In this document: piece after piece, positions 17,301 to 25,499 of the stretch
How positions within the stretch are numbered: position 1 is the first letter of the stretch
Layout of the letters: each line of letters opens with the position of its first letter
Source of the DNA: Acanthopleuribacter pedis
GTDB lineage: Bacteria > Acidobacteriota > Holophagae > Acanthopleuribacterales > Acanthopleuribacteraceae
DNA: 52,542 nt
Reading direction: 5' to 3'
NCBI RefSeq assembly: GCF_017377855.1
Contig: NZ_JAFREP010000050.1
Location: forward strand, 1 to 52,542
Position numbers and translations under genes: made by a program
Notes under the pieces: generated by a model
Seen by the model: the letters and a program-made list of their open reading frames with translations, nothing else
What the model was told of the DNA's origin: nothing
The model's database searches: none

Positions 17301-18451
17301 CCGTCCTCGCGCGGGACCACCACAATGGCGTGGTCAAAAGCGCCCAAGCCGGGCGTTTTGGGCTCAATTTTGTGGCCGGAACCGTTGACCAGCGCGACAT
17401 CCGCGGCAATGCCCACCTGGCGCAGCATGCCGGTGAGCAGGGTCGCCTTGTCCTTACAGTCGCCGTAACCCCGCTGCAGCACCACATCCGGCGCCGTGGG
17501 CACCAGATCTTTGTCGCCCAAGTACAGGCCGGTGTAGCGCACCAAAGGGTCCAGTTCATTGTTGAACCGAATCGCGGTGGCGCGGTTGTCCCCGGGCACC
17601 ACCCAAGATTGTAAGTCGAAGGGATAGTTTTGGTTGGCCAAGGCGTTGTCCACCAAGGTCGCGTAGGCCGCGCCGACCGCCTGCCAGGACGCCCCCGTCG
17701 CCAAACTCAATCGACCGTGGGTAAAGGTGCCCTTGCTCAAAAAGGCGTCGAGATCGATTTCCGGCGGCGGCGTGACCAGTCGCCACGTGTGGACGGCACG
17801 GCCGTTTTCTTGGCGAACCTCGTGGTCCAAAACCATATCGGCTTCCGCCGCATGGGAAAGCGCGGTGTTTTCCGGGACCGACACCACCACTTTTTGGGGA
17901 AAGGGCGCGGTACGGAAATGAACCGCCCAGGCGTCGCCCGCGCGAAAGAAAGGGCGCACGCCGGGGGTGATGGTTTCCGCCTCAATCACCGCGCCGACCA
18001 CCAAGTGCGGCAAGGGCGCGCGCAAGCGGCGATCCTCGCTAAATTGATTTTTTTCAGCATCATCGGCCGCGCTCTCGACAACATCGCCTTGCTGAAGCTG
18101 GTGGCTTTCGCCGTTGGGCCGAATGATGCGCGCCCGGAATCGCGGTCGGTCCTGATACCAAGGACGCCATTCCGCTTCCAGGGCACCGTATTCCTGCAAA
18201 CCCTCGTACCGGGTGATTTGGTAGGTCTCGCGCAAGATGTGTGTGCGCCGCCCGTCGGGGCCGATCTCGACCCGTTCTTCCAAGGCCAGCATGGTCAAAC
18301 CGTCTTCGTTGGGAAGATCGGGGGCCTGTTCTTTGGCCGCGGCGAGCAGGGTCGCCGGTTCGGCCTCCATAAAGGCGTGGGGCCAGACGGGCGCATCCCC
18401 CGCGACGAGTGGTTGGATCACGAGGAAGAAGAGGGGAATAAAAAAGCGCAA
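14366..18451 (-). CDS. Exported DUF3857 / transglutaminase-like / TPR protein
   Basis: This 1361-aa protein has a signal peptide (LRFFIPLFFLVIQPLVAG), a DUF3857 region at about residues 60-250, and a transglutaminase-like core with a Cys-His-Asp triad: C332 in GYGDCKDKATLLTGMLR, His in GAFDHAIVVV and Asp in FWVDPT. The second half is built of helical TPR-like repeats (for example AMAHFRLGQALMEVGLLEPAL and TLHTLATLHATDGNIGKALEML). Such proteins are periplasmic or outer-membrane associated and common in Bacteroidota and Acidobacteriota; their substrates are unknown. The start is TTG, supported by GGAGG four bases upstream and by the signal peptide. The C-terminus is Lys/Pro-rich (PPATPQKAKPAKG). 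No partner gene is adjacent. Confidence 0.88.
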   Translation of the reverse strand: MRFFIPLFFLVIQPLVAGDAPVWPHAFMEAEPATLLAAAKEQAPDLPNEDGLTMLALEERVEIGPDGRRTHILRETYQITRYEGLQEYGALEAEWRPWYQDRPRFRARIIRPNGESHQLQQGDVVESAADDAEKNQFSEDRRLRAPLPHLVVGAVIEAETITPGVRPFFRAGDAWAVHFRTAPFPQKVVVSVPENTALSHAAEADMVLDHEVRQENGRAVHTWRLVTPPPEIDLDAFLSKGTFTHGRLSLATGASWQAVGAAYATLVDNALANQNYPFDLQSWVVPGDNRATAIRFNNELDPLVRYTGLYLGDKDLVPTAPDVVLQRGYGDCKDKATLLTGMLRQVGIAADVALVNGSGHKIEPKTPGLGAFDHAIVVVPREDGTRFWVDPTVPLNRTGALPFRLHGSLALIADPENQGLVRIGPAVAEEHGVRFDLQLDLRRMGTGTTTANTLPRGNSEANFRSEFRDMVNDFDGTPDAQGVSTSVRDMVAPIDLRRPWTRAVTFANHPGLVTTHEGAELQVPVHWLLDHVPVSLGHTHDEAAHEALVYEAGVYTMDYTILVPRDFEVVTPFKELDFKTEHVRFSTESETPNRGRVVLRFEAGRYGREEVTAVRAFLKAISAADFTQSYKHKGLKRLAEEAMPEAFALLREARDQAPDAMAHFRLGQALMEVGLLEPALTEIEQGLAYEYNVAEALYAASVAAHNYFGQELGPAFVRPRTIKIIDTALAAFPDDPHLQTARALAENLDGNGMLSLDREVLDRSYAFLKEGTFAGLESESQVQVLLNRFFARDYETLAKLTAAVEPPVRLLFELAMHADQGRLAETFDKVNRVRDPRLRLMLLVQASDLVSRNRNYPASIALLERVNMPEARALLEKRRRFMGAAKPVALDGFKADDPTTPLYKLLANLCTVGADKPFGNDEIFFEEDETTLKAVQTPYAGIAHQLVLRGQEEPGLNQRTITDILVSNVSMTFVDGLPEETRARGRVVKMALALDEEGGHYFWVLPSADGYRIASLLAWGGSLGKGLRHAVGAGREADITALMKVLLDPQNADAFRFIKIKGLDETWNQLNPEGETHYGLAAALLGPAKALTRKELKELTAFADGFEPGELKDRILQQVAAGWVARGKAKKGATLYETWYREQPEHGQGVVLMRLYHQAGMNAREAELLAELETAGEDGMMLRHHKVERLLDSRDYKRILEEMNAAADHKISSLMGAANDVAWLYLFIEGASMKEAIKMAESSVVVVDPTQGRVRASGPTLHTLATLHATDGNIGKALEMLREMLSVERRFVPEDEDWYVLGLIARQIGFAETAKTYFERVPVDESAVSTYQLAQMRLAESTKPPATPQKAKPAKGGTVPR

Positions 18452-18864
18452 GGGGCCTCCGGGAAAACAAACGAAAAACGCGTGTTCAACAGCTAGAAGG
18501 GTTTGAAGTTGGATGGGGGTAATTTTAAGAAAAAGGGGGCTGGAGCAAGCCGAACGGGATCGAAACCAGGCGCGGTGGCATAGGTTGGGTCTTGGATCGG
18601 TTAGTTAAAAAAATGGAAGATAAAAAAGAAAGCGCCTTGGCGGCGACACGAACAAATCTTAAACAGACTAATAGATTGGCTTTCTTCTGGCAAATAAAAA
18701 AGTCAACAAGACAACAAAAATACGCAAAACAACCTTTCTTCAGTCACCTCCCCTTAAAATTTGCAGGAACCTCCGTGGAAAATGCTAAATTTTGCGCGTA
18801 GGGGTTAGGACCGAGATGCCAAACGCCATCCTGGGCCGTCATCCCATCTCCTCTGGAATTCGCT
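18452..18864. other. Intergenic region between divergent genes, no gene recognised
   Basis: These 413 bp separate the divergent transglutaminase-like and membrane-protein genes and must contain both promoters. The middle (18600-18800) is A-rich. A 69-codon frame there has Lys-rich, motif-free content and no ribosome binding site, so I do not call it. Confidence 0.4.
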
Positions 18865-19701
18865 ATGAAAGACTACGGCTTTTTTGAACATTCCGGTCAA
18901 ACCACCCCTTACGGACCCGTGGTTGTCGCGACGGCCGGCCTGTTAAGCGCGCCACTTTTGGCGTTCATCTACGCGACCATGGTCCATCTTTTCCCCTACA
19001 TCCTGGTGAAATTCCTGCTTCTGTTCGGGTTCATCCTCGCGCTCACAACCCTGCTCCACGTTTTATCCAAGGCCACCAAAATCCGAAATCCGGGCCTTGT
19101 CCTGGCACTGGGTTTGGTGACCGGCATCACCGCCTGGTATGGCTCCTGGGTCGCCCTGCTCCAAGTGATGGTCGAGGGCCGTCCCTTGGTCTGGCATCCC
19201 CTTGAATTATTTGCGTTCGCCCAATACCTTGCCGACAACGGCCGTTGGGAATTCTCCGACAAACCCCTCCCCGCGATCCTTACCTGGAGTATTTGGGGGG
19301 TAGAAGCAATGATTCTGATCTTCACGATTTCGATCTACCCGTGGGACCAAATTCGCAACCTACCCTATTGCGAGGATTGCAGCTGCTGGGTGGACGCCGA
19401 TACCCAAATCGGGCCCTTCGCCCCCGCCGGCGACGTCCATACACTCAAACACCAAATCGAAGGTGGTGATTTGAGTGGGCTGCTGTCGCTTCAACCAAGT
19501 GAAGACCAACCCTTCTGGTTGCTCAAGTTACGCTTCTGCAATCAATGCGAGGACCTGTACCTTGCCAACCTGGTCTCGGTTACCCTGGATGATGAGGGCG
19601 ATCCCGATGCCAACGATCTGATTCGCAACTTTTACATCAGCCGAACCCAATACGATCAACTCTGGGACTTGGACAAACCGGCCGATTTCCTCGAAACCTA
19701 A
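18865..19701 (+). CDS. Four-helix membrane protein with C-terminal CxxC zinc-ribbon-like pairs
   Basis: This 278-aa protein has four hydrophobic segments (PVVVATAGLLSAPLLAFIYA, LVKFLLLFGFILALTTLLHV, LVLALGLVTGITAWYG and LTWSIWGVEAMILIFTISIY). A cytoplasmic-type tail of about 120 residues carries YCEDCSCWVD and RFCNQCEDLY, two CxxC pairs that could bind one Zn ion. I do not recognise the family. The acidic tail ends with DQLWDLDKPADFLET. No clear ribosome binding site precedes the ATG. The gene stands alone between two minus-strand genes. Confidence 0.75.
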   Translation: MKDYGFFEHSGQTTPYGPVVVATAGLLSAPLLAFIYATMVHLFPYILVKFLLLFGFILALTTLLHVLSKATKIRNPGLVLALGLVTGITAWYGSWVALLQVMVEGRPLVWHPLELFAFAQYLADNGRWEFSDKPLPAILTWSIWGVEAMILIFTISIYPWDQIRNLPYCEDCSCWVDADTQIGPFAPAGDVHTLKHQIEGGDLSGLLSLQPSEDQPFWLLKLRFCNQCEDLYLANLVSVTLDDEGDPDANDLIRNFYISRTQYDQLWDLDKPADFLET

Positions 19702-19860
19702 CCGACCCAAGAATCACGCCGAATCAATGACCATCAAGGTTTCGGACGGGTCCGCGTGGTTCTCGGTAAACAACCTGCCGACAGGGTTTCAACCTCAATA
19801 TCCCCAATCCTCGGCCAGGTTTGCCCAGTCCAAATTGCGAATGGGGCTTCGCGTATGCCG

Positions 19861-19922
19861 AGCCCCCATGACGCACAAGGCTTTCTGCTTCTCGCGACGA
19901 ATCCTTGTGAGAAATGCGGGCT
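19861..19922 (-). repeat. Palindromic intergenic repeat, copy 1
   Basis: Read on the minus strand, AGCCCGCATTTCTCACAAGG is followed by TCGTCGCGA, AAGC and a partial inverse (CCTTGTG). It aligns over about 62 bp with 25424-25487, so this is a small dispersed palindromic element resembling REP/BIME sequences. It lies between the membrane protein and the methyltransferase genes, which converge here, and could act as a terminator-like structure. Confidence 0.6.
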
Positions 19923-19956
19923 AGGAAAAAACGCGCGGGACCGTCTTCAATTGCGC

Positions 19957-20664
19957 CTACCGACCCCCCGCGCGGCGGGCGCTCCAGGCACGCATCATCA
20001 TCGCCTGGTATAGGGGAACCGGTTGGCTAAACCCGCCTTCCACCATCAGCGCGGCGATTTCCTCCTGAGACAGAATGGCGACTTTCTCCCGCAACATCGG
20101 CAGCATTCCGGTCACTTCCGCTTCGTTTTTGCCCAGAAACCGGTGCATGTTTTGCCAAACGCCGAACAATCCGTCAAAATCGGCGCCCGCTGTATCCGCG
20201 CAGATGTCGGCGGAAACCAGCCGGCCACCGGGGCGGAGACGGCGCGCGATTTCGGCAAAAAAGGCCACCCGCGCGGACCGTTCCAAGATAAAGTGCGAAA
20301 CAAGAACCGAGGTGGCCACATCGTAGGGCGTTTCATCCTCGAGGGTATCCAAAGTCCCCTCGTGAAACCGGCAACGCGCCAAAATACCCGCCTTGTCACA
20401 GGCCTCGTGGCAGCGGCGCAACATCGCCGCCGTCGGATCCACCGCGGTAAAAGTCCAATCCGGGAATAGGGCGGCGAGATAGCGTAACTCGGCGCCCGTA
20501 CCCGCGCCGACACACAAAACGCGGGCATTGGCGGGCGCGTCGGCCAACACAAAACGCGTAATGAGGTGCATCGCATCCTTGAGCGGGGCGACGGCGGCAA
20601 ATTCACGGTCATACCGACCCGCGTGTTGTTCGTCAAAAAGTTTTGTTTCCTCGGTTTGCTTCAT
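19957..20664 (-). CDS. Class I SAM-dependent methyltransferase
   Basis: This 235-aa enzyme has the Rossmann methyltransferase motifs in order: motif I VLCVGAGTGAELRYLA, the acidic motif II end FTAVDPT, motif III near FHEGTLDTLEDE, then YDVATSVLVSHFI and ARRLRPGGRLVSADI. The N-terminal DEQHAGRYDREF matches the small-molecule/ubiquinone-like methyltransferase group (Methyltransf_12/25). The substrate is not predictable. AAGGAAGG lies 5' of the ATG. It is transcribed divergently from the glutathione-S-transferase-like gene at 20816, and the 151 bp between them must hold both promoters. Confidence 0.88.
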   Translation of the reverse strand: MKQTEETKLFDEQHAGRYDREFAAVAPLKDAMHLITRFVLADAPANARVLCVGAGTGAELRYLAALFPDWTFTAVDPTAAMLRRCHEACDKAGILARCRFHEGTLDTLEDETPYDVATSVLVSHFILERSARVAFFAEIARRLRPGGRLVSADICADTAGADFDGLFGVWQNMHRFLGKNEAEVTGMLPMLREKVAILSQEEIAALMVEGGFSQPVPLYQAMMMRAWSARRAGGR

Positions 20665-20815
20665 GGTTCCTTCCTTGGTGGTGTGGGCACCGATTTATCA
20701 CGTAAACGAGATCAAGATATCATTAACCATACGCATGCCGCGGGCAACGGGTTTAAACTCAGGCCACCCGCGGACGTATACCCAGGTAACAGTCCCCAAT
20801 CGAATGAGGTTTTTC

Positions 20816-21439
20816 ATGAAACTTTTCGCGACGCCCAAGTCGCATTTCTCGCGCAAGATCCGCCTGCTGCTCGACCACTGGGAACAGCCCTACCAATTAA
20901 TCGACGTCGGCAATGTCGCAACCGCCGACCCAACCCAATTCCACCACAACCCCGCGATGCAGGTCCCGGTCCTTGAGGACGACGGCGTGGTTTTATTGGA
21001 ATCGGATCATATCGCGAGCTACCTAACCCGCAAGCTCGATCCGGCGGACCGTTTCGGGGTGAACACCCAACAGCCGGACATCCTCAACGCACGAGCGGTC
21101 ATGAACAACATCATGGCCAACGAGGTCAAGCTCATCCTCGCGGCGCGCACCGGGCTCGATCCCAAACCCCACGCCTATTTCCAGAAGGCGGAACAAGGGA
21201 TTCGCCATGGCTTGAGGTGGCTGGAAGACCACATTTCCCTTTTCCAAGCGACCCAACCATCCTATGCCGACTTTCACCTGATTTGTATGTGGGACCACCT
21301 CGACCTCTACGAAACGGTGACCTTGCCCTATCCTCAGCTTCGGGACATCGTCGCCAAGCGATCCCAAAGCGCGGTCATTAGGGCATCCCATCCCCTGGCG
21401 CCGTTCGACCCCAAGATCACCGTTGCGCCAAACGATTAG
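20816..21439 (+). CDS. Glutathione S-transferase-like protein
   Basis: This 207-aa protein starts with a thioredoxin-like GST N-terminal domain (MKLFATPKSHFSRKIRLLLDHW, then NPAMQVPVLEDDGVVLLESDHIASYLTRK), including the cis-Pro of MQVPVLEDD and the ES pair that binds glutathione. An all-helical C-terminal domain follows (LRWLEDHISLF, PSYADFHLICMWDHLDLY). The N-terminal Ser after KSHFS is in the place of the catalytic residue. Start 20816 has GAGG six bases upstream; a longer frame from 20528 is only the antisense of the methyltransferase. No partner gene is adjacent. Confidence 0.85.
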   Translation: MKLFATPKSHFSRKIRLLLDHWEQPYQLIDVGNVATADPTQFHHNPAMQVPVLEDDGVVLLESDHIASYLTRKLDPADRFGVNTQQPDILNARAVMNNIMANEVKLILAARTGLDPKPHAYFQKAEQGIRHGLRWLEDHISLFQATQPSYADFHLICMWDHLDLYETVTLPYPQLRDIVAKRSQSAVIRASHPLAPFDPKITVAPND

Positions 21440-21639
21440 ATCCAACACTTGGGGGGTACGGTCGCACGCGATCCAGGTCCGCTTTGACCAACAGGTTTCG
21501 CACGAACCCTCGGCGCGTCCTGCGCCGATATGTGTACGATTGCATCCACCCGAACCGTACACCTTAGGGTTAAAAAACATATCCATTCGTTTTCATACGC
21601 GCGAAACGACAGCGCTGCCTGGGTTTCAACCAAGCGGGC

Positions 21640-23295
21640 TCAAGCATCCAATTCTCGATCCGGGGAGGCCGATCCCGGTTGCGACAGCCGGCTGAGTTCA
21701 CCGGCGTGGGTCTCCGGCAACGAGAGCGCACCCTGATCCGCCTCTCGCGTTACCAGCGAAAGCGACCCATCATGGGCCGTCCCCTCCCTGGCCAAAATGG
21801 CTCGACGGCAATGTTCATAGGCTTGGATCGCCGCCTCGCTCGAACAATGGGCACGAGCCCTTTCAATCAAGGCTAAATCGCCGAGTTCACCCACCATGCT
21901 CAACCCGAGGAACATCTCGATTAACCCCGTTTGGCCCGCGGCGTCGTCGTAACCGGCTTCAAGCATCAGCGGCAAGGCTCGGCGCAACAAATCCGGTAAA
22001 CGCGGATCCTCGCTCACGCGAAAATGTTGCAAAATGCTGTTTTGAAGTTCCCGGTCTTGCGTTTCGAAATAAATCCGAGCCAGGTGATCCAACCGCGATT
22101 CATGACCGTCCAAGTACAAACGAAAAACCTGGGGCCGCACCGAGGCGTTTTCGAGCAGTCCCGGCAAAAGCGCATCAACCGTGTGCGGCGGCAACCAATG
22201 CAACAGGTCTTCCCACAAAAAAGCCGTGCCGTCGTCGAGCGCGGGAAGCCACGCCGCAAAAAAATCAGCGCGAACCTGTTCCGGGAACAGAATCGCCGCC
22301 ACCAGCCAAGCCTCAAGTGACAGATCCTCGGCTTGCAATGGGCGGTTCAAAAAATCACGGCCGGCCACCGCGGATCCACCAGGATCAAATAATTCGGGTT
22401 GGGCCTTGGGATGGTGGAGCAAGGGTGCGACCGCCTCAAACAAATCGGCCGGTTTCCGTTCTTGGTAGCCAGAGGGCAAGTCGGCGAGTCGCTGCAAGGT
22501 GCCGCGGCGAAAGGCCGCCGGCCAATCGGGCCGAAGGCGGTCGACCCATTCAATCCCACGCAATTGTTTAAAAAAGAGGGTCGCGGCCTGGCGACGAAAC
22601 CAGGGATCGGGATCAAGCGCCGCCATCAAGAACAGGCGCACCAAAACCGGCTCGGGGAACTGGAGATGGTCGAGAAAGGCGCGTACCCGTCGCCAATCCG
22701 ATTCAATGAGGGCCGCGCCTTCGGCCGCATAAGCAGCGGTGAACATGGCATGAACGGTGGGGAACCGACAGCGGCCTTTAACAATGTGACACAGCGGAAC
22801 GCCGACGAGCAGGGCGCGAACCACCGGTGTAAAAATGGCGGCCACATCCGGTTGCTGCAAGCCTGTCACATCAAAAACCTCCCGAAAACAAGCCCCTTCG
22901 GCCGGCGGGTTTGCTTGGCTCAAGGAGCGTCGCGGTGTCAGCGTTAACCCGTCCAACATAAAATTATTGCATTCCACGTGAACCCAAAAAACATCGCCGT
23001 AGGGCTGGTGCTTAGGTTTGCCTTGAATCCAATGGTCTTCAGAAAGCGGCAAGCCAATCGCGTCCCGCTCCACCTCGTAACGCACGAAAGCTTCGGGAAG
23101 ACCGGGAACAGGTGCCCCCCGCGACGCAATCCCGACTTGGTCCATCGCGTCCTCGATCCAAGCCGTTCCCGGTTGAATATAACCCTTGGGTTTGGTTCCA
23201 TGCGGCCGAGGCAAGGGCTTTTCCGATGCATCGCCACGGCGAAAAAAAATGATCAGAAAGTAGGTCAACAGAAGATAAAGGAACCATCCCTCCAC
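21640..23295 (-). CDS. Membrane-anchored protein of unknown function (551 aa)
   Basis: The product begins with an N-terminal anchor (GWFLYLLLTYFLIIFF) followed by a short basic/Pro-rich linker and a large soluble part. Residues from about 180 on are alpha-helical and look like HEAT-type repeats (LVRLFLMAALDPDPWFRRQAATLFFKQL, LARIYFETQDRELQNSILQHF). No catalytic motif is visible. I place the start at GTG 23295, with GGGAGG just upstream, rather than at 23340, because it puts the hydrophobic anchor at the very N-terminus. The gene at 23419-25368 lies 123 bp upstream on the same strand, so the two may share an operon. Confidence 0.72.
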   Translation of the reverse strand: MEGWFLYLLLTYFLIIFFRRGDASEKPLPRPHGTKPKGYIQPGTAWIEDAMDQVGIASRGAPVPGLPEAFVRYEVERDAIGLPLSEDHWIQGKPKHQPYGDVFWVHVECNNFMLDGLTLTPRRSLSQANPPAEGACFREVFDVTGLQQPDVAAIFTPVVRALLVGVPLCHIVKGRCRFPTVHAMFTAAYAAEGAALIESDWRRVRAFLDHLQFPEPVLVRLFLMAALDPDPWFRRQAATLFFKQLRGIEWVDRLRPDWPAAFRRGTLQRLADLPSGYQERKPADLFEAVAPLLHHPKAQPELFDPGGSAVAGRDFLNRPLQAEDLSLEAWLVAAILFPEQVRADFFAAWLPALDDGTAFLWEDLLHWLPPHTVDALLPGLLENASVRPQVFRLYLDGHESRLDHLARIYFETQDRELQNSILQHFRVSEDPRLPDLLRRALPLMLEAGYDDAAGQTGLIEMFLGLSMVGELGDLALIERARAHCSSEAAIQAYEHCRRAILAREGTAHDGSLSLVTREADQGALSLPETHAGELSRLSQPGSASPDRELDA

Positions 23296-23418
23296 ACCAA
23301 CCTCCCTTCCAACCGTTTCGGTCCTAGCGCTCGCCCACAAAACCCCTCACCGCGAACCACCGGTTCGTGATTCAAGAAAAAACCAGAATCGCACAAAAGC
23401 TTCCATCGTTGGGACAGC

Positions 23419-25368
23419 TTAGGAAAAAACAACGGCCGCGACCGCCACAAGATAAACGAGCGTGCTGACGATCACCACCTGTTTTATGTCCTTTTTGACC
23501 GTAGCCACGTCCTCGGGCGACGGGGGATCGTCCTGCATCTGCTTGCTCAGGTCCCTTTCTTTGCGAATTTCGATTGCGGCACAAACAAGGAGTGCCGTCA
23601 TCAACGCACCCAGGCACCAAAACAACAGGCGCCCGTAATCGGAAATGAAGGCGAAACCCGACAATGCGAACAGACTGTTTATGGCCAATGCCCAAAAGTT
23701 GGCAGGATTGAGTCGTTTCTTTCGAATTCCGCCAAGAATCATCCGCTTGGTAAGCCGCTCCAGCTTGGTTTGGTCATAGCCGCCGGCCGGGCCGTGGTGT
23801 TTTAGTGCCGCCTTTAGTTCATTAAAAAAGTCGGCGCCCTGTTCCAAGCCCATACCGAAGCTGATCGTTCTCGAAGCGCTGGTAATCGAGAGCAGGCCGG
23901 GCAAGAAAAACCGATCAAAGGTGATTGTTTCGATGGATGCAAAACCGATTTCCCCGCGCTCCTTGTGGTTTTGGTAGCTGATGCCTGTTTCGGTCAGCGC
24001 GACCCGAATCGCGTTTCGGCGCCGGGCATAAAGCCGGACCGCGGCCACCGGCAACAACACGGCGACGTCAATGGCGAGGTTCAGCATCACAACGAACCCA
24101 AAAGCGCCGCCGTCCTCCCGGGTCCAAGCCAGGGTAATCACCCAAAAAACCAGGAGTGGGGCGGCGACCCAAAGCAGCGAGCCGAGACGTTGATCGATTT
24201 CGGGATAACGGTATACCTTTGCACCGGAGGCTTGCGCGGCTTTCCCCGTTGCGGACCCCGCGGCTTGGCGCTCGCGCGGGCCCGCGAGGATCATGACAAC
24301 GGAAAACAGGAATAGGGAGAGGATGACGCCCGCGAAGCTGAAACGCTGAAGGCGTTGGTACCGGGCGACAACCTGTTGGTAGGCATTGAGGTGCGCAAAT
24401 AGATCAGGCGCGTGGACATCCTCGAGCAGCGCCCCGTCGTAGCCAACCGGCACGAACTGTCGCCCGGCAAAATCCACGACCAAGATGCCGCGCGCCATGG
24501 GAATGAGCCGGCTCGGCCGAGTCCCCTCGGGTATGGACACCCGTTTGACGGCCCGCCCTTGGTCATCAAGGATCAGCAGCGCGTCGGCCGGTTGGTGGTT
24601 TTGCCATAACGTCTGAAGCAGCCGTTTCGAAAAAGCGCTGTCGCGATCCCCAAAATGCCGCAACACAACCCACCAGGATGCCTCGCCGCCGGCAGCGATC
24701 TCGATGGGATAAAGGTGTTCCCCATCCAACAAATCAGTCGAGATGGTCAGCGACCAAACCGGTTCGCCGGGGCTTTCGCTGTCGGCGCGAAAGGCACGGA
24801 TGACGCGGGTGCGCGCATCGGCAACCACCAAATTGCCGGCTGGGTCCCAGAGCATGTGCGCGGGTTGCCGAAGCTTTTGCGAGCCGCCGTCGATGCTGCC
24901 GGTCAGGCGACCGTTTTGGTAGACGGCGATCTTTGGTTTGCGCGATTCAGCCACAAAAATCAGATCGCCCTTTTGGCGAAGGGTGACCTTACCGGCGCCG
25001 CGCATGCTTGCTTGGGTTGCGTTTTGGATCAGGGTTCGGCAGGTGCGGTTGGGAAGATCGCACGCGAGCACATCCCCCGCATAACTTAGCAGCACCTTAT
25101 CGTCGGCGAGGCCGTGGACAGCGCGGGCGCGACCCAAACCCAACTCGGCGACGGGCACCGAGAACTGGTGTTTCCCGGTTGCGTCCAACACGGTGATTGC
25201 GCGATCCGAGGCCAGGTAAATGCGGTTGTCGCCATAACCGAGCGTGGGCGGTTGGACGCCGCGCGCCCAAAAGCCGGCGAGGTTCCAGAACAGGGCTGAG
25301 GCGACAAACCCGACCCCGACAAGCACGAAGGCAATGAAAAGTACGGGATTTTTTTGGAAATGGATCAT
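23419..25368 (-). CDS. Multi-pass membrane protein with N-terminal beta-propeller
   Basis: This 649-aa protein has an N-terminal membrane segment (VLFIAFVLVGVGFVASALFW). About 300 residues of six-bladed beta-propeller pattern follow (NRIYLASDRAITVLDATG, PAHMLWDPAGNLVVADARTRVIRAF, RPSRLIPMARGILVVDFAG), then transmembrane helices near residues 345, 400, 430 and 575-645, and a cytoplasmic PH-like strand set (ETGISYQNHKERGEIGFASIETITF). The layout suggests a sensor or scaffold with an extracytoplasmic NHL-like propeller. I do not recognise a named family. GAGGT precedes the ATG. The 551-aa gene follows on the same strand. Confidence 0.75.
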   Translation of the reverse strand: MIHFQKNPVLFIAFVLVGVGFVASALFWNLAGFWARGVQPPTLGYGDNRIYLASDRAITVLDATGKHQFSVPVAELGLGRARAVHGLADDKVLLSYAGDVLACDLPNRTCRTLIQNATQASMRGAGKVTLRQKGDLIFVAESRKPKIAVYQNGRLTGSIDGGSQKLRQPAHMLWDPAGNLVVADARTRVIRAFRADSESPGEPVWSLTISTDLLDGEHLYPIEIAAGGEASWWVVLRHFGDRDSAFSKRLLQTLWQNHQPADALLILDDQGRAVKRVSIPEGTRPSRLIPMARGILVVDFAGRQFVPVGYDGALLEDVHAPDLFAHLNAYQQVVARYQRLQRFSFAGVILSLFLFSVVMILAGPRERQAAGSATGKAAQASGAKVYRYPEIDQRLGSLLWVAAPLLVFWVITLAWTREDGGAFGFVVMLNLAIDVAVLLPVAAVRLYARRRNAIRVALTETGISYQNHKERGEIGFASIETITFDRFFLPGLLSITSASRTISFGMGLEQGADFFNELKAALKHHGPAGGYDQTKLERLTKRMILGGIRKKRLNPANFWALAINSLFALSGFAFISDYGRLLFWCLGALMTALLVCAAIEIRKERDLSKQMQDDPPSPEDVATVKKDIKQVVIVSTLVYLVAVAAVVFS

Positions 25369-25383
25369 GGCTGTGACCTCGTA

Positions 25384-25424
25384 CCGAAGAAGCGCGATAA
25401 CTGGGGTAATTGTAGCGAAAACCT
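25384..25424 (+). repeat. Solo end fragment of the MITE-like element
   Basis: CCGAAGAAGCGCGATAA matches the end of copy B at 6266 with one mismatch, and the following 25 bases keep partial similarity. The rest of the element is absent. It abuts the palindromic repeat at 25424-25487. Confidence 0.45.
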
Positions 25425-25487
25425 AACCCGCATTTCTCCCCAGAATGCGTCGCGACAAGCTGAAAACCTTGTGAGAAATGTAGGCTC
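25424..25487 (+). repeat. Palindromic intergenic repeat, copy 2
   Basis: This copy starts TAACCCGCATTTCTC and ends CTTGTGAGAAATGTAGGCT, so its ends are near inverted repeats, with TCGCGACAAGC in the middle. It aligns with the minus strand of 19861-19922. A similar half (GAGTAATGCGGGCTAAGG) is at about 26983-27000. Confidence 0.6.
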
Positions 25488-25499
25488 ACCTCAAAGCGG

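Noticed and set aside
18592..18801. 69-codon plus-strand frame between the transglutaminase-like and membrane-protein genes
   Set aside because: A-rich intergenic DNA, no ribosome binding site, no domain.
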